A stretch of 64,000 nt of DNA from Trissonchulus latispiculum. Taxonomy: Eukaryota; Nematoda; Enoplea; Enoplida; Ironidae. Below, piece by piece: positions 49,834 through 59,997 of this stretch (the stretch's first letter is position 1; each line of letters opens with the position of its first letter). The DNA is taken from NCBI GenBank assembly GCA_030248195.1, contig JASAND010021984.1, forward strand, positions 1 through 64,000, written 5' to 3'. The notes beneath the pieces are model-generated. The model did no database searches. It was not told where the DNA came from and saw only the letters and a program-made list of their open reading frames with translations. A program made the position numbers and the translations under genes.

Positions 49834-51025
49834 CTGCTGGTTTCTTCCTCAAAAGAACAGAGCCGTCGGCTAACGAGCGACACCAAGAGTATAAAATGCT
49901 TATACAGTAACGTAAAACTCAATCAACCTGTGACAGAATGTAATGTCATTTGAGTCTTACCCTACACAAGCCAAACACAAGTGTCCTCGTTTTGATATTG
50001 GGTAAGACCACACTTAGTATTAGCAAGAGTACATAATATATAAGAGTGTGACAGCAAGCAAGCTGTTTGTTATCAGCTGTAGGTACATACTATGTTCGCT
50101 AACGGCTGACCCCCCCACAAATGTGTATGTGCTCTTCAAAGATATTCGCAAAGCTATCTTTATGTGTTAAAGCTCAAAAACTCAGTTGGTACAATGTGCG
50201 TCTGCTTCGAACTTTAACACGTAAAGATAGCGTGCGAATTTCTTTGAAGAGCACATACACGTTTGTAGGGGGGGGTCAGCCGTTAGCGAACATAGCATGT
50301 ACCTACAGCTGATAACAGAGAGCTTGCCTGCTGTCTCACTCTTATGTATTATGTACTCTTGGTATTAGGCTTGGACGTAAGATTAGGCTAAGATACAAGT
50401 ATGCCACATCAACACGATTGAAGAGCTATCGAAAAATCTAACGCTTTACGACATTTACCCGGAAATGAGCTAAATTGGTATTCGATACCAATTAACCAAT
50501 TATTACCAAAATCTTTCATTGAAAACGATTTGGAGCGATTTTCGTATTATTTTGGAAACGTCGAGATATGCGTGAAAATACGTATTTTCGTCAAAAATTG
50601 TTTAGGGATATACCGTGTTGTATACCCTGCAAATGATTACTAAATGAACAAAACGCTTTTGTACCTCACAGATAATAATAGTAAATAATATAAATAAATA
50701 ATTTTTGCGGGCCGAGATGTAAGCATAACCCTAAAAATTCTTCGCATGCATTGGAGGATAACCGTTCAAGGAGTTTGCATCTGTCTGTTTCTTTGCATTT
50801 GTTTGGCTGTTTCATTGCAGCGTTTTATCAACCAAATATATGTACTGCAGCTTCAGTTCCACGGTCAAGTAATGAAAGTTGTAACCTGTTAATTGCAGAA
50901 CCTTATGTATGTGAGCTGCTCCGAGATTGTACGCCTGTACGCGGTTGTAAATGGTCCCGAGAGTGCCGCGAATGCTTTCTCTCTCATAATTCTCCCCATG
51001 ATCCCTGCAGCCTTCTCGAGTTCAA
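49834..51025 (+). pseudogene. Partial second copy of the cysteine-rich locus, cut by a retroelement
   Basis: It aligns with 4774 to about 5609, covering intron 1 and most of exon 2. The exon (50821-51025, after ttcattgcag) encodes the same cysteine-rich segment (YVCELLRDCTPVRGC) and stops at DPCSLLEF, where the gypsy-type element begins. The signal exon is not part of this copy. A short piece like the 3' end of the first gene (aaaccataaataaac) sits just upstream near 49803, so the copy looks like part of a former tandem array. The copy lacks its last Kunitz-like cysteines and exon 3. Confidence 0.75.
50024..50361. mobile_element. 338-bp CAAGAGTA-family MITE with a visible empty site
   Basis: The ends are CAAGAGTACATAATATATAA and TATGTATTATGTACTCTTG. 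GTATTAG flanks it at 50017-50023 and 50362-50368. The paralogous locus has a single GTATTAG at 4971-4977, proving a 7-bp duplication. The interior palindrome (gttatcagctg, gttcgctaacggctgaccccccc) is shared with 20288-20600. Confidence 0.95.
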
Positions 51026-53487
51026 TGTAAAGATTTGGCCCCAGAGACTGGATAAATGGCGACCAAACAACTTTACCGGGGTGCTGTGCGCTATAGACTG
51101 GATACGCAACCTGGACTGGAGATGATTTTCCAGGCCGACCTCGACAAGCCTCGCCAATTAGAACCCGATAATCGTGAAACTTAAGCTCACTCCCAACTGA
51201 GTTACCCAAAACCTAGGCCCTAAAGCCCCTACTTACCGAACTAAAACAATCTAAACCTAGCTACAATACAAAGGCCCAAGTGGCCGTGATACAAAATTTA
51301 ATATAAAACTGGAGGGGGGATTAATTAACAATAAATTGGACCAACACTTACTGACTTACAGAATTTATGGTCCAGAATCACAGAAATAGCAGAAAGATCA
51401 TAAAAATATACCAAATAAATATATATATGGCCCCGATAGCAAATTTGGGTGTCCCCCACCCAACCTATCACCAGATTTGGGTGGTCTTTTACTTGCCTAC
51501 TCCGGCGTTCAAGACTCTAAAACCGACCGACTGAGTCAAGCAAAAACTAAGACTGAATGAAAGCTTGCTGGAGGCCGTCATAGTGATTACTAAATCACGT
51601 GACAGGCCTCCAGCCAATCAAGTTTTGACAGAGTTTTGAAATAGAATTTTGGGCGTTACTATGGATATGCATGATGTATCTTTGCAAAAACGCAGACAAT
51701 TATGACATTTCAATTACAAATTATGGGCTATCGGGGCAATTTTCACAAAAACGAGGTACATAAGTTCGGACTAATTTTTGATGGAGAATCTTTTTAAATA
51801 ATAATAAAATATGACAGTAGGGCATCACCGCCCTACTGTACATGTCCCCAGGGCTTACCGCCCGAGCTCCTGCGAGGGAACTGGCGGAAACCCAAAATTT
51901 TGAACCAGAAAGAAATTTTTAAGAAACCGGAAATGAGGGCACGGCCATACGTAAGAGAAAAAGAAAACAAGTAAGAAAATAGAAAAATGCCAATGAGAAA
52001 TAAGTAGTCGAAACAAGTAGTAGAAATGCAGGTAGAAACGAAAACTTTGTGAGGCCACACAGGCATGGAACCATCCCCGGATCCAACTACAAGGCGCTTG
52101 GACTAAGGTCAACCACGGGTGGAGCGCCGGAGGACCGTCAGCTATGTAATCAGCTGGAATTAGAGCGAAAAATTTTAGAAATTGAAAGAACCGGATAGGG
52201 TGCCATTGCGCGGCATAGCGAGATCACCCTGAGACAGGGGAGCGCTCGCCTCACGACATCGAATCACCTCGATGGTGGGCGCAGACTCACGAAGAGACTA
52301 CGATGCCGTTACAGTGCTCATGGCTACACAACTATCAGATGGTAGGGAGGCATATGCCGCCGACCCTTCCAGTTTGGTAAGCGTAATTTTAGGGGCAGGG
52401 TTCGTTGGGACAACTACCATTTGCGCCCGCAAAAGTAGAATTTTAAGTTAAGTTGTGGTGACCGTACTAAAGGGAATTAAGTAGGGACCTTTTTGTCCAT
52501 CCCCGGACGCCTCACGAACGAGTAGCAAGAAATTTGGAACAACTAGAAAAATTTAGGTTAGGTTTTAGGTAACTTTTTGGGTACTTTTTAAGAAATTTTT
52601 CGCAAGTATACAAAGCAATACAAGAACAAAGACAAGGTACATGTTATATACATAAGACACAAGAATCACCCGTTTTTATTATGGCTAGACTTTTTAGGAG
52701 GAACTAATTAGGTAGAATTTACTCAAGTTAAAAGGTTAGGTAAGAATTGAATCTATTTAAAATATTAGAATTAAAATAAGGAATCTAAGGTTTAGATAAG
52801 AATGCGTAGAAAGGTAAAATTTTAGTAGTTAGAGAGATCGTTTTAAAAGATAAGTAATTAAAATTAGATCGTTTTGAGATGAGAGGTAAAACTTTGGTAG
52901 GAATGATTAAAGCAAAATATTATGACTAAAAAATGACTAAAAACACAAAAAATACCAGTTTCATACATTATATATATACTGACACCTAACGTCTCTATCG
53001 TATCCAATCTTGTTCTTCGGTGTCTTCTTTCTTCTGGGAATGGATTAAAGTCACAGATCGGGAGGTAGATCACAGTTTGTAATGGCAGTCAGAATAGGGA
53101 ATGGCGTAGTTGAGCAAAGTAAAGTCCAAGTTGAGGTAGAGTCAATATAGAGGATCATAATTGAGAATCATAAATAGGATCATAATATAGTCACTGTAGA
53201 GTAGTCATGGATCTTAGGATCAGGAGGGAAGGATATAGTTGTTGGGGCCTGGTAGGTACCAACCAATGATTGGGGCAACATCCGCCGTTGCTTCTTCATT
53301 GAGGTACTGATGAGTCGTCGTCACCGCCGATGTTGAGGCTATGAGGTTCATCCGTCGTAGATTTTTACCATAGGAAGGAGCCAGCTGGTCAACAAAACAT
53401 CACCGTTCTGGACCTTTATCCTACCCATCACCGGGCAGGCCCAACCCATCACCGGGCGGGAGGGGAGAGTACTAGGCTTCGCCATGC
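51026..53487 (-). other. 3' non-coding region and probable 3' LTR
   Basis: It begins TGTAAAG on the plus strand. The minus strand has a TATA-like atatatataatg near 52970 and an AATAAA complement (tttatt) near 52675, which could be LTR promoter and polyadenylation signals. An inverted pair ccccgatagc/gctatcgggg lies at 51431-51440 and 51726-51736. Two direct acccatcaccgggc copies lie near 53423 and 53443. The inner LTR edge and polypurine tract cannot be fixed without the 5' LTR. Confidence 0.45.
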
Positions 53488-53496
53488 CTAGTACTC
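53467..53496 (-). other. Perfect 11-bp hairpin across the ORF stop
   Basis: The arms gagtactaggc and gcctagtactc are separated by 8 bases and overlap the stop codon of the 2169-codon ORF. It could be an RNA stem near the 3' end of the message. Confidence 0.7.
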
Positions 53497-56400
53497 GTTG
53501 AAGACGGGGCTGTGCTTATCCAGAGACAGCCGCTGATGGGCCTTCTCTGGATGCGCCGGGTCGTATAGCATAGGCCCAGCGCAAGGGCAGTACGTGTTGT
53601 CCTCCTGGCCGGGAGGTTCCAGGCCTTCAATGTATACGCCTGTTCTATTGACCGGGAGGCGCAATCCCGCCGCTCGCATACGCCTCGGCGGATCTACGAC
53701 GCCGAAGAAAGGCGGACATAACCCGTCCGTCTGGTAGTGATGGACGGCATTCTCCATGCGCATCCTGATCACTTCCAAGAAGTCCGCATGCTCCTGTGGA
53801 CTTAGGCGGGTCTTAGTCTTCCAGTCCGCGAAGAAATCTTGCGGACCGCCTTGGGTGAACCATAGGAGCAACTCCGTCCACAGGTTACCCGCGATACTAT
53901 GACCCTGAAAGATCTTTTGCAGTGAATACAAGTCAGGGTACTGCTGGGGCGGAACCTGCGCCAGCGAAGCGGGAGGCAGCCCTTGGAACGAGGGCATAGC
54001 GGGTTTAAAGCCCCAGAACTCCTCGCCAGTTGCCTCCGCAAACAGGCATAGGATGTTATCCAGTAGAAATGCACGCAGTGCTGGTGACTGGTAGAAATAG
54101 TCCCAAAGCACGCGATATAGCGTCCGTACATTGTGACCGGCCTTCCAGCCATTATGCCATGGCGAGTCCGGGGGATCACGCAAGCGTCTGGTGACTTCCA
54201 CCTTTAGGACGCGACCGGGAGTGTTGCCATGATGGTTAATATACCGCTTGACGTCAGATCTCTTATAGTAATGCGACTTGCGGAATTGGTACCCATGTTC
54301 CGGGTCCGGGAACCGCAGGGTCCCATGCTGCCGTAGGGTGAGTCCACCCGGTACGGGGTGCATGAAAGAGACCTCAAAGCCTTCTCCCTTATAGGGGAAG
54401 ACAAAGTCCGTTTCGGAGACGTCGACTATCCCGTCGAGTCCAGGCTGGTACCAGTTAGCATACGCACATCGGACCGCCTCACCTCTGTTGATCGTGTCAG
54501 CAGCGGCATAATATACATCCTTATACGCCCTATAGCCGGGCCGAGAGAAAAGGTGATCATAAGGAGTAAGCTCCGGAAGGATGCGTCCCATCACTTGGGC
54601 ATGGGCCAACTCACGAGTGGAGGCATACTCGGTAACGAACAAATAAGGTTCCGAGTCCTCCGTTGGCGGCTTATTAATGGCAATAAAGTGCCATGTAGCC
54701 GAACAAGTTTTTGGCCCACGCGCAAGTGGTTTACCACCTTCCGTGGAAGGCTCATTGTCCTCGATCCGGACATATGGAGCCCACTGTGGGAATTTCTGCT
54801 GGAGCAAAGCACGGATCTGTGCGATGTCCATTAATGTGACCGTGACTGCCCGTTCGCTCAATGGAGTGAACCAATCCGCAATAACCTTGCGGATGGCAGT
54901 CAAAGCAGGGTGAGGGGCATTCCTACCCGGAATAGCCGGAATTTCACTACATTCCCATTCATTCCAGAAGTTCTTGTAGTAGACGCAGGGCTCCCTTTTT
55001 ACCGGGACGCCTGCTACCTCGTCCGGCAAGGGCACGGACAGAGTAAAACGCGGATATTGCGCGTCCATGCTACCCTGCAAAGCGAAAATCCCGGTCTGAT
55101 TTTCCTTTGCCAAGACATATTGTTCATAGAGTAGCTCGCGGAACGAAGGGAAGTTAGCCGCAGTCCGGGCTTCTTCCAAGGCGCGTACCTGGTCCCCATT
55201 CACCGGGACTGTAGGGACGGGTGCCATAGCTACCGCCTTTCGCTTTTTCTTGGACCGGGTGCGAGACCGAGATTTATGTGCCCCAGTCAAGGGCTTCGGC
55301 TCCTCCTTTGGTGGATAGCCAGTACGGTCTGTGGAGAGGCTATGCCGCCTCTTATCACCGGGGACTGCACCTTGTGCTGACCCAGCAGGTGGTGCGTCGC
55401 GCGAACTAGACTCCGTTCGCTGCGTGGATGGTCCCGCCTGACGGTACTGGGCTGTAAGTCGCGCCTTCTGCCACAGGGCAGAAGCAGGCGACTGATATGG
55501 GCGTGGCTGTGCCTGCCCCGTAGGCCGCGGAGGCAACGTACCAAAACCTGTACCCGGTTGAGGTAGACGTTGTGGAGCCGTATATGCCGCGGCTCCAGCC
55601 TGAAACGGGCCAGAACGAGCGCCAGCCCCTACAACCGGTCCCGAGGGTGCCTGAGCCAACGTGTCCATTGGTTCCAAGGCAGCCTCCGGTTGTGGAGTCG
55701 CACGAGAAAGAGACGTGTCCCGTGACGAGGACGAGGAAGTAGTCCGTCTTAGGTCTACACCTTGTATAGACCCAAAACGAGGTCCGCCCGGGAGAACCGG
55801 GAAAGGGCCGGTCGCAGGAGAAGCAGGCCGGACCGTCAATGGGCGATATACAGGTGCCCAATTACCCTGCTGCTGGCTCACGGGTATAGCAGGGAAAGAC
55901 CGGATGGCCGCCGTAAGTCTATTTCCGACTATGTGGCTGGCCGACACCGGAAAGCTTAACCCGCCATACCGGGGTACCATGTATAACAGACCCCGGGCCA
56001 ATAGATGTGGGCCAGGGTCTCGTTGGAAAACCATCATATCCGACTGCAAGCGCCGGGCTGATTCCCGCGTCGGGGGATCTAGGTCAACAGGCATAGATAT
56101 CCGGCTGAAGTACTCATCACCGGGTACCAGCGCATTAACTGACACGATTACATGTAACGGGTGCATTTGGATGCTACCTTGTGCATCTTTCCAGAACATA
56201 ACCTGTGCCCACCAGGGTAAGCCAGGTGTTAGCTCGGTTAAGACCTGCCAATGAACAGGGCCGAACTGCCGGATCGACTCGAGATAAGCCGTCGGGTCGA
56301 AACCAGGAGCTGCCCGGTCTAGGGCAGGGCCTACCACATAGATGCGCACCGCATCACCCTGTTGAAGAGGGTCCCAGGCATGGGCCGCGTCCATAACCTG

Positions 56401-59400
56401 GACATGGTTTTCCCGGACATACCGTCTGGGTTGCCCTTCTTGTTGCATATCCGCAGGTAACAACGCTGGTTCCTGATAGTACATAGCAGCCGGCACAAAT
56501 CTATGCCGGGATGGGCCAGCATAACCGGCCACTTCAGGGTGGAGCAAGAACCGCAAAAACTGCTCCAGCATAGGTAAGGCAATGTCGGGCACACCCTCAT
56601 ATACCGAGGTGTTTAGGCCCAGACGCTGCAGCTCCGCATGCGTCGGCAATGCCACCTGGTCCGGTTGTATGACCGGTGGTGCTGGGGGTGGGATATTATA
56701 CTGTTTAGGGTCAGGAAAAGTAGGGAAGACTAGCGAAGCTAGACTTGGTTGCTGACCAACTACGGCTTCAACTGCTTGGCCTATAGCAGCAGCAGCAGCC
56801 TCATGCGACAAACCCGTCGGAGGCCTTGAGGATGGACCAGGCTGCTGGTCATCCTCCTTCTTAGGTGGAGGCATCCACTGTTTGACAGGTACTGTGACCA
56901 CCGATGACGTCGATGGTTCCGACGCCGCACTTGCTTGAGATGCCGTACGCTTAGCAGGCGTCGGCGGTTTAGGCGGCGGTGGAGGCGGAAGCTCCTGTTG
57001 CGACACACCCGCTCCGGATGGCGCTGGGTCAGGGGCGGACACCAGCAGCTCCGCTGGGTCCATCCAAGACTTAATAGTTGGCCGAGTCGTAGGCGGGACT
57101 GGCTTTGGCGCCGGAGCCTGTACCGGCTTAGGCGCAGCCGCCGCAGGTTTCGGCGCTGGTTTAGGTGGTGCACTCTGACGACGAGGAGCTCCACCGCGTG
57201 GGGAAGTACCACGGCCTCTACCGCGACCACTCGTACCGCTAGCTGGTTTGTGCTTGCGAGAGTACTTGGCATTTGTAAACACCATACCCGGTGGATTTTC
57301 AGCCAACGTTGGAGGTCTCTGTTGTTGTTGTTGTTGTGTACTAGGGCCAGGTCCAAACCCTGAACCGGCCGCAAACTGTGCCTGTACCACCTCCTTTGGA
57401 GTGGGAGCAGCAGGTGGCTGCTGCTGTGCTGGCGGCGCCGCAGGCACATGTTCCGTGTCCGCAGCTTGAGGGATTAGAACCTGAATCTCGGGTTCTTCTC
57501 CTTCTTCAAGGGACTCCTCATCTGTGAGGTCCCAACCGGTAGGTTCCGGTTTCTCCGTGTCCTGACGTTGCCGCGGTGATGCTTGCCGAGGCCCCTGATA
57601 TCCGGGAGCCAACGGGTGCACCCAACCGGCATAAGCGGCACGAGCACTATTCCAGTCCACGTCCGTGGGCGGGATTCGTGGAAAACGCCACAGGTACCAT
57701 TGCCGAATAAAATCGACTAATGGCCTATAGATGGCATCGCGCAACCCATGCGCCGGGTTGGCGTGTTCACCCAATCGTGGATCGAAAGACCAGAGGGGTG
57801 ACTGGCGAAGTGAGTCGTCAGGTTGTGAGTCCACTTTCTGTGTAATGCAATTGCGGGCATATTCTTGGCCAGCGGCTTGATACCCGCCCATCACACCTTT
57901 CAGGGCGGTGCACTGTTCACCTAACCGGTGAGGACCCATGCCCCTAAGGCGACACCGATTGATCTCCTCTACAACCGAGGGACCAAACGTGATCGCAATG
58001 GTGGACAGAACCGCTACTAGTTCCACCTCGGCAGCCGTAAGGACGGCTGTCAGGATTTGGACAACTTCGGCCACCGTGATAACATCGGCCGCTGCGTAAA
58101 TTATGTCTTGATCGTGTGGGATAGTCGGGAACCCGTGCTCGCAGCACCGAGCCTCTTTAGGGTCTGGCAGCTTAAAGCGCTTCGCAATAGTTGCCAGCTT
58201 AGCGCCAGTATGCTGCTTAACGAAGCCATCGGTGCCTCGTTTAGTCTCGATTGGTTGGGGCATCACGGTCGTATCCCCACGACCCCATAGATTCCAAACC
58301 AAGTTCCATAGTTCGCGGACTTCGATCAACCTATTTTCCAGGTTGCGAATCCCGAACGCCTCTGCCAACCGGCGAGCATCTGCCGGTGCGTCCACACAAG
58401 CAAAATAGGTGGACCTGTTGGAATCAAACAGCATAACTAGCAGCTGTAGAAAAGGAAAGTAATCAGTCAAGTGGGCTAGAATATAGCTAACCACAATGAC
58501 GTAGGTATGCGGGCGAGGCGCCCCCTCTGCACGGTTCACAGGACCCGTGAACTGCAGGGTGGTCACCGTGGCCTGCTGTGGTTGAAGGAATTGCATACCG
58601 TTCCCTCCTTCCACGTCCAAAGCCACAATCCGGGCTTCGGATATCATGGTCAGGATATCCGGGAATCGCTGCAGGAATTCAGTAAAAGAAGTAATTATTG
58701 TCACGTCAGGGTTGTCAATAATGCCCTGATATGTGGGCAAAGGGGTGGAAACGTCGTCTGGGGTCGTCTGCAATGCATGACCCAATGCATAGGCCGCAGC
58801 AGAGAACTCATCATCCAAGTTTTCTGTGCCTTGGGCCACAAGTCGTCGCAACTGTTCGGTATACTGTTGCAGATGCTCAGCCAATTCGTCATAGCGAGCG
58901 CGTTGGAATGGGTCAATAGCGCCTACCACCCTAGGTGGAACCACTAACCGTGGTGGCACCGGTGGCGTCGGGTCGACCTCAACCACGTCACTGGTATCAG
59001 CTTCACCCGCTGAACCAGCAACGGATTCGTCTATCTGTAATGCAGACGTATCAGCCGTAGAAGGAGACTCCTCCTCCATAGGCTCGGTTGCAGGTTGCTC
59101 CTTGTCGGCGCCTGCTATAGCTCGCTCAGCGCTCGACTCCGAGACTGCTGGCTGGTCACCTGCACCAGGCGCCTGAGCTAGAGGCATAGGCTCGTCGGCC
59201 TGAGGTTGAGGTACCTCAGACTCTTCTGGGGCCGCCTGAGCTCCAGACGCTGACGGACTGCTGGCCACATCAGGCAGATGGGCACATGTTGCTGCCTTCA
59301 AAGCTTTAGTCTTTGAACGAGTCACTCGAATAGGGGCGTCAGGATCTGCCAGTCGAGACAGCGAGCTAGTCGCCTTCAGCTGACCACTGGACTGAGCCAT

Positions 59401-59997
59401 CTCCGGCTGTCCTGGTACTGGAGGCGGCGTAGGCAACGCCTGTCTGTCGCTGGAATCTGAGAAAGCAGAACCCGGGCTAGGTGCTGCTGGTGTGCCCTCT
59501 CTCTGTAGACGGGCCACATTCTGTTCAAGGCCGGATTCCATAGACCAGAATCCGCCAGTAAAGTGCTGGTTAGACCCGGTCTGTACCTGTAGGGGAGACT
59601 CATCCGCAGCCGGACGGTCAAGACCTGGTGGCGGAGCGACAGGGTCACCCAGGCCAGGTGGTGGGTTCGCACCCGGCTCTAGGCCAGGGGGCGGATCTAG
59701 CCCTAGATCCTGCCTAATACCCCATGGGTGGCCAGGCTGCCCTGGAGGCACCTGTGCCGCTTGGTCGCCGCCCGGCTTCACAAGCTCGTCGTCCTCCTTT
59801 TCCGGAGGATTCTCTACTGCAGGCAAATCCGGGTTATCAGGGTCGTCCATAATCTGGAGCGAATCCCAAAATCTCTCCGATAAAACGGGATACCCTGTAT
59901 TAGATAAATTATTCAAGTCGCCTGGACTTACTGGCGCAGGAGGATTTGGTCGTTCAGGAAAATCTTTGGCTACGCGGAATGAGAAATTATTGCCCAT
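53488..59997 (-). CDS. 2169-residue retroelement ORF with DEDDy 3'-5' exonuclease domain
   Basis: One uninterrupted frame sits downstream of pol on the same strand. It starts MGNNFSF, an N-myristoylation-like MGxxxS. Residues 50-430 are Pro/Ala/Glu-rich and look disordered. Residues about 430-655 form a DEDDy exonuclease of the RNase D/WRN type. Motif I is IVALDVEGG (D461, E463), motif II is in VDAPADARRLAEAFGI (about D540), and GAKLATIAKRFKL leads to motif III IIYAAAD (Y634, D638). The middle is again Pro/Gln-rich, with a short poly-Q near 890 and a basic KSRSRTRSKKKRK near 1640 that could be a nuclear signal. The last 500 residues are globular-looking, with Trp/Tyr-rich blocks and cysteines near the end (YCPCAGP), and resemble nothing I know. 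It sits where env would be in gypsy elements, but has no signal peptide or membrane anchor. Expression is probably from a spliced or separate RNA. Confidence 0.75.
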   Translation of the reverse strand: MGNNFSFRVAKDFPERPNPPAPVSPGDLNNLSNTGYPVLSERFWDSLQIMDDPDNPDLPAVENPPEKEDDELVKPGGDQAAQVPPGQPGHPWGIRQDLGLDPPPGLEPGANPPPGLGDPVAPPPGLDRPAADESPLQVQTGSNQHFTGGFWSMESGLEQNVARLQREGTPAAPSPGSAFSDSSDRQALPTPPPVPGQPEMAQSSGQLKATSSLSRLADPDAPIRVTRSKTKALKAATCAHLPDVASSPSASGAQAAPEESEVPQPQADEPMPLAQAPGAGDQPAVSESSAERAIAGADKEQPATEPMEEESPSTADTSALQIDESVAGSAGEADTSDVVEVDPTPPVPPRLVVPPRVVGAIDPFQRARYDELAEHLQQYTEQLRRLVAQGTENLDDEFSAAAYALGHALQTTPDDVSTPLPTYQGIIDNPDVTIITSFTEFLQRFPDILTMISEARIVALDVEGGNGMQFLQPQQATVTTLQFTGPVNRAEGAPRPHTYVIVVSYILAHLTDYFPFLQLLVMLFDSNRSTYFACVDAPADARRLAEAFGIRNLENRLIEVRELWNLVWNLWGRGDTTVMPQPIETKRGTDGFVKQHTGAKLATIAKRFKLPDPKEARCCEHGFPTIPHDQDIIYAAADVITVAEVVQILTAVLTAAEVELVAVLSTIAITFGPSVVEEINRCRLRGMGPHRLGEQCTALKGVMGGYQAAGQEYARNCITQKVDSQPDDSLRQSPLWSFDPRLGEHANPAHGLRDAIYRPLVDFIRQWYLWRFPRIPPTDVDWNSARAAYAGWVHPLAPGYQGPRQASPRQRQDTEKPEPTGWDLTDEESLEEGEEPEIQVLIPQAADTEHVPAAPPAQQQPPAAPTPKEVVQAQFAAGSGFGPGPSTQQQQQQRPPTLAENPPGMVFTNAKYSRKHKPASGTSGRGRGRGTSPRGGAPRRQSAPPKPAPKPAAAAPKPVQAPAPKPVPPTTRPTIKSWMDPAELLVSAPDPAPSGAGVSQQELPPPPPPKPPTPAKRTASQASAASEPSTSSVVTVPVKQWMPPPKKEDDQQPGPSSRPPTGLSHEAAAAAIGQAVEAVVGQQPSLASLVFPTFPDPKQYNIPPPAPPVIQPDQVALPTHAELQRLGLNTSVYEGVPDIALPMLEQFLRFLLHPEVAGYAGPSRHRFVPAAMYYQEPALLPADMQQEGQPRRYVRENHVQVMDAAHAWDPLQQGDAVRIYVVGPALDRAAPGFDPTAYLESIRQFGPVHWQVLTELTPGLPWWAQVMFWKDAQGSIQMHPLHVIVSVNALVPGDEYFSRISMPVDLDPPTRESARRLQSDMMVFQRDPGPHLLARGLLYMVPRYGGLSFPVSASHIVGNRLTAAIRSFPAIPVSQQQGNWAPVYRPLTVRPASPATGPFPVLPGGPRFGSIQGVDLRRTTSSSSSRDTSLSRATPQPEAALEPMDTLAQAPSGPVVGAGARSGPFQAGAAAYTAPQRLPQPGTGFGTLPPRPTGQAQPRPYQSPASALWQKARLTAQYRQAGPSTQRTESSSRDAPPAGSAQGAVPGDKRRHSLSTDRTGYPPKEEPKPLTGAHKSRSRTRSKKKRKAVAMAPVPTVPVNGDQVRALEEARTAANFPSFRELLYEQYVLAKENQTGIFALQGSMDAQYPRFTLSVPLPDEVAGVPVKREPCVYYKNFWNEWECSEIPAIPGRNAPHPALTAIRKVIADWFTPLSERAVTVTLMDIAQIRALLQQKFPQWAPYVRIEDNEPSTEGGKPLARGPKTCSATWHFIAINKPPTEDSEPYLFVTEYASTRELAHAQVMGRILPELTPYDHLFSRPGYRAYKDVYYAAADTINRGEAVRCAYANWYQPGLDGIVDVSETDFVFPYKGEGFEVSFMHPVPGGLTLRQHGTLRFPDPEHGYQFRKSHYYKRSDVKRYINHHGNTPGRVLKVEVTRRLRDPPDSPWHNGWKAGHNVRTLYRVLWDYFYQSPALRAFLLDNILCLFAEATGEEFWGFKPAMPSFQGLPPASLAQVPPQQYPDLYSLQKIFQGHSIAGNLWTELLLWFTQGGPQDFFADWKTKTRLSPQEHADFLEVIRMRMENAVHHYQTDGLCPPFFGVVDPPRRMRAAGLRLPVNRTGVYIEGLEPPGQEDNTYCPCAGPMLYDPAHPEKAHQRLSLDKHSPVFNEY

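Noticed and set aside
54358..57363. Long plus-strand frames opposite the 2169-codon ORF (for example 55661-56254 and 56935-57363)
   Set aside because: They mirror the GC-rich minus-strand gene; their products are low-complexity Arg/Ser/Cys-rich with no motifs.
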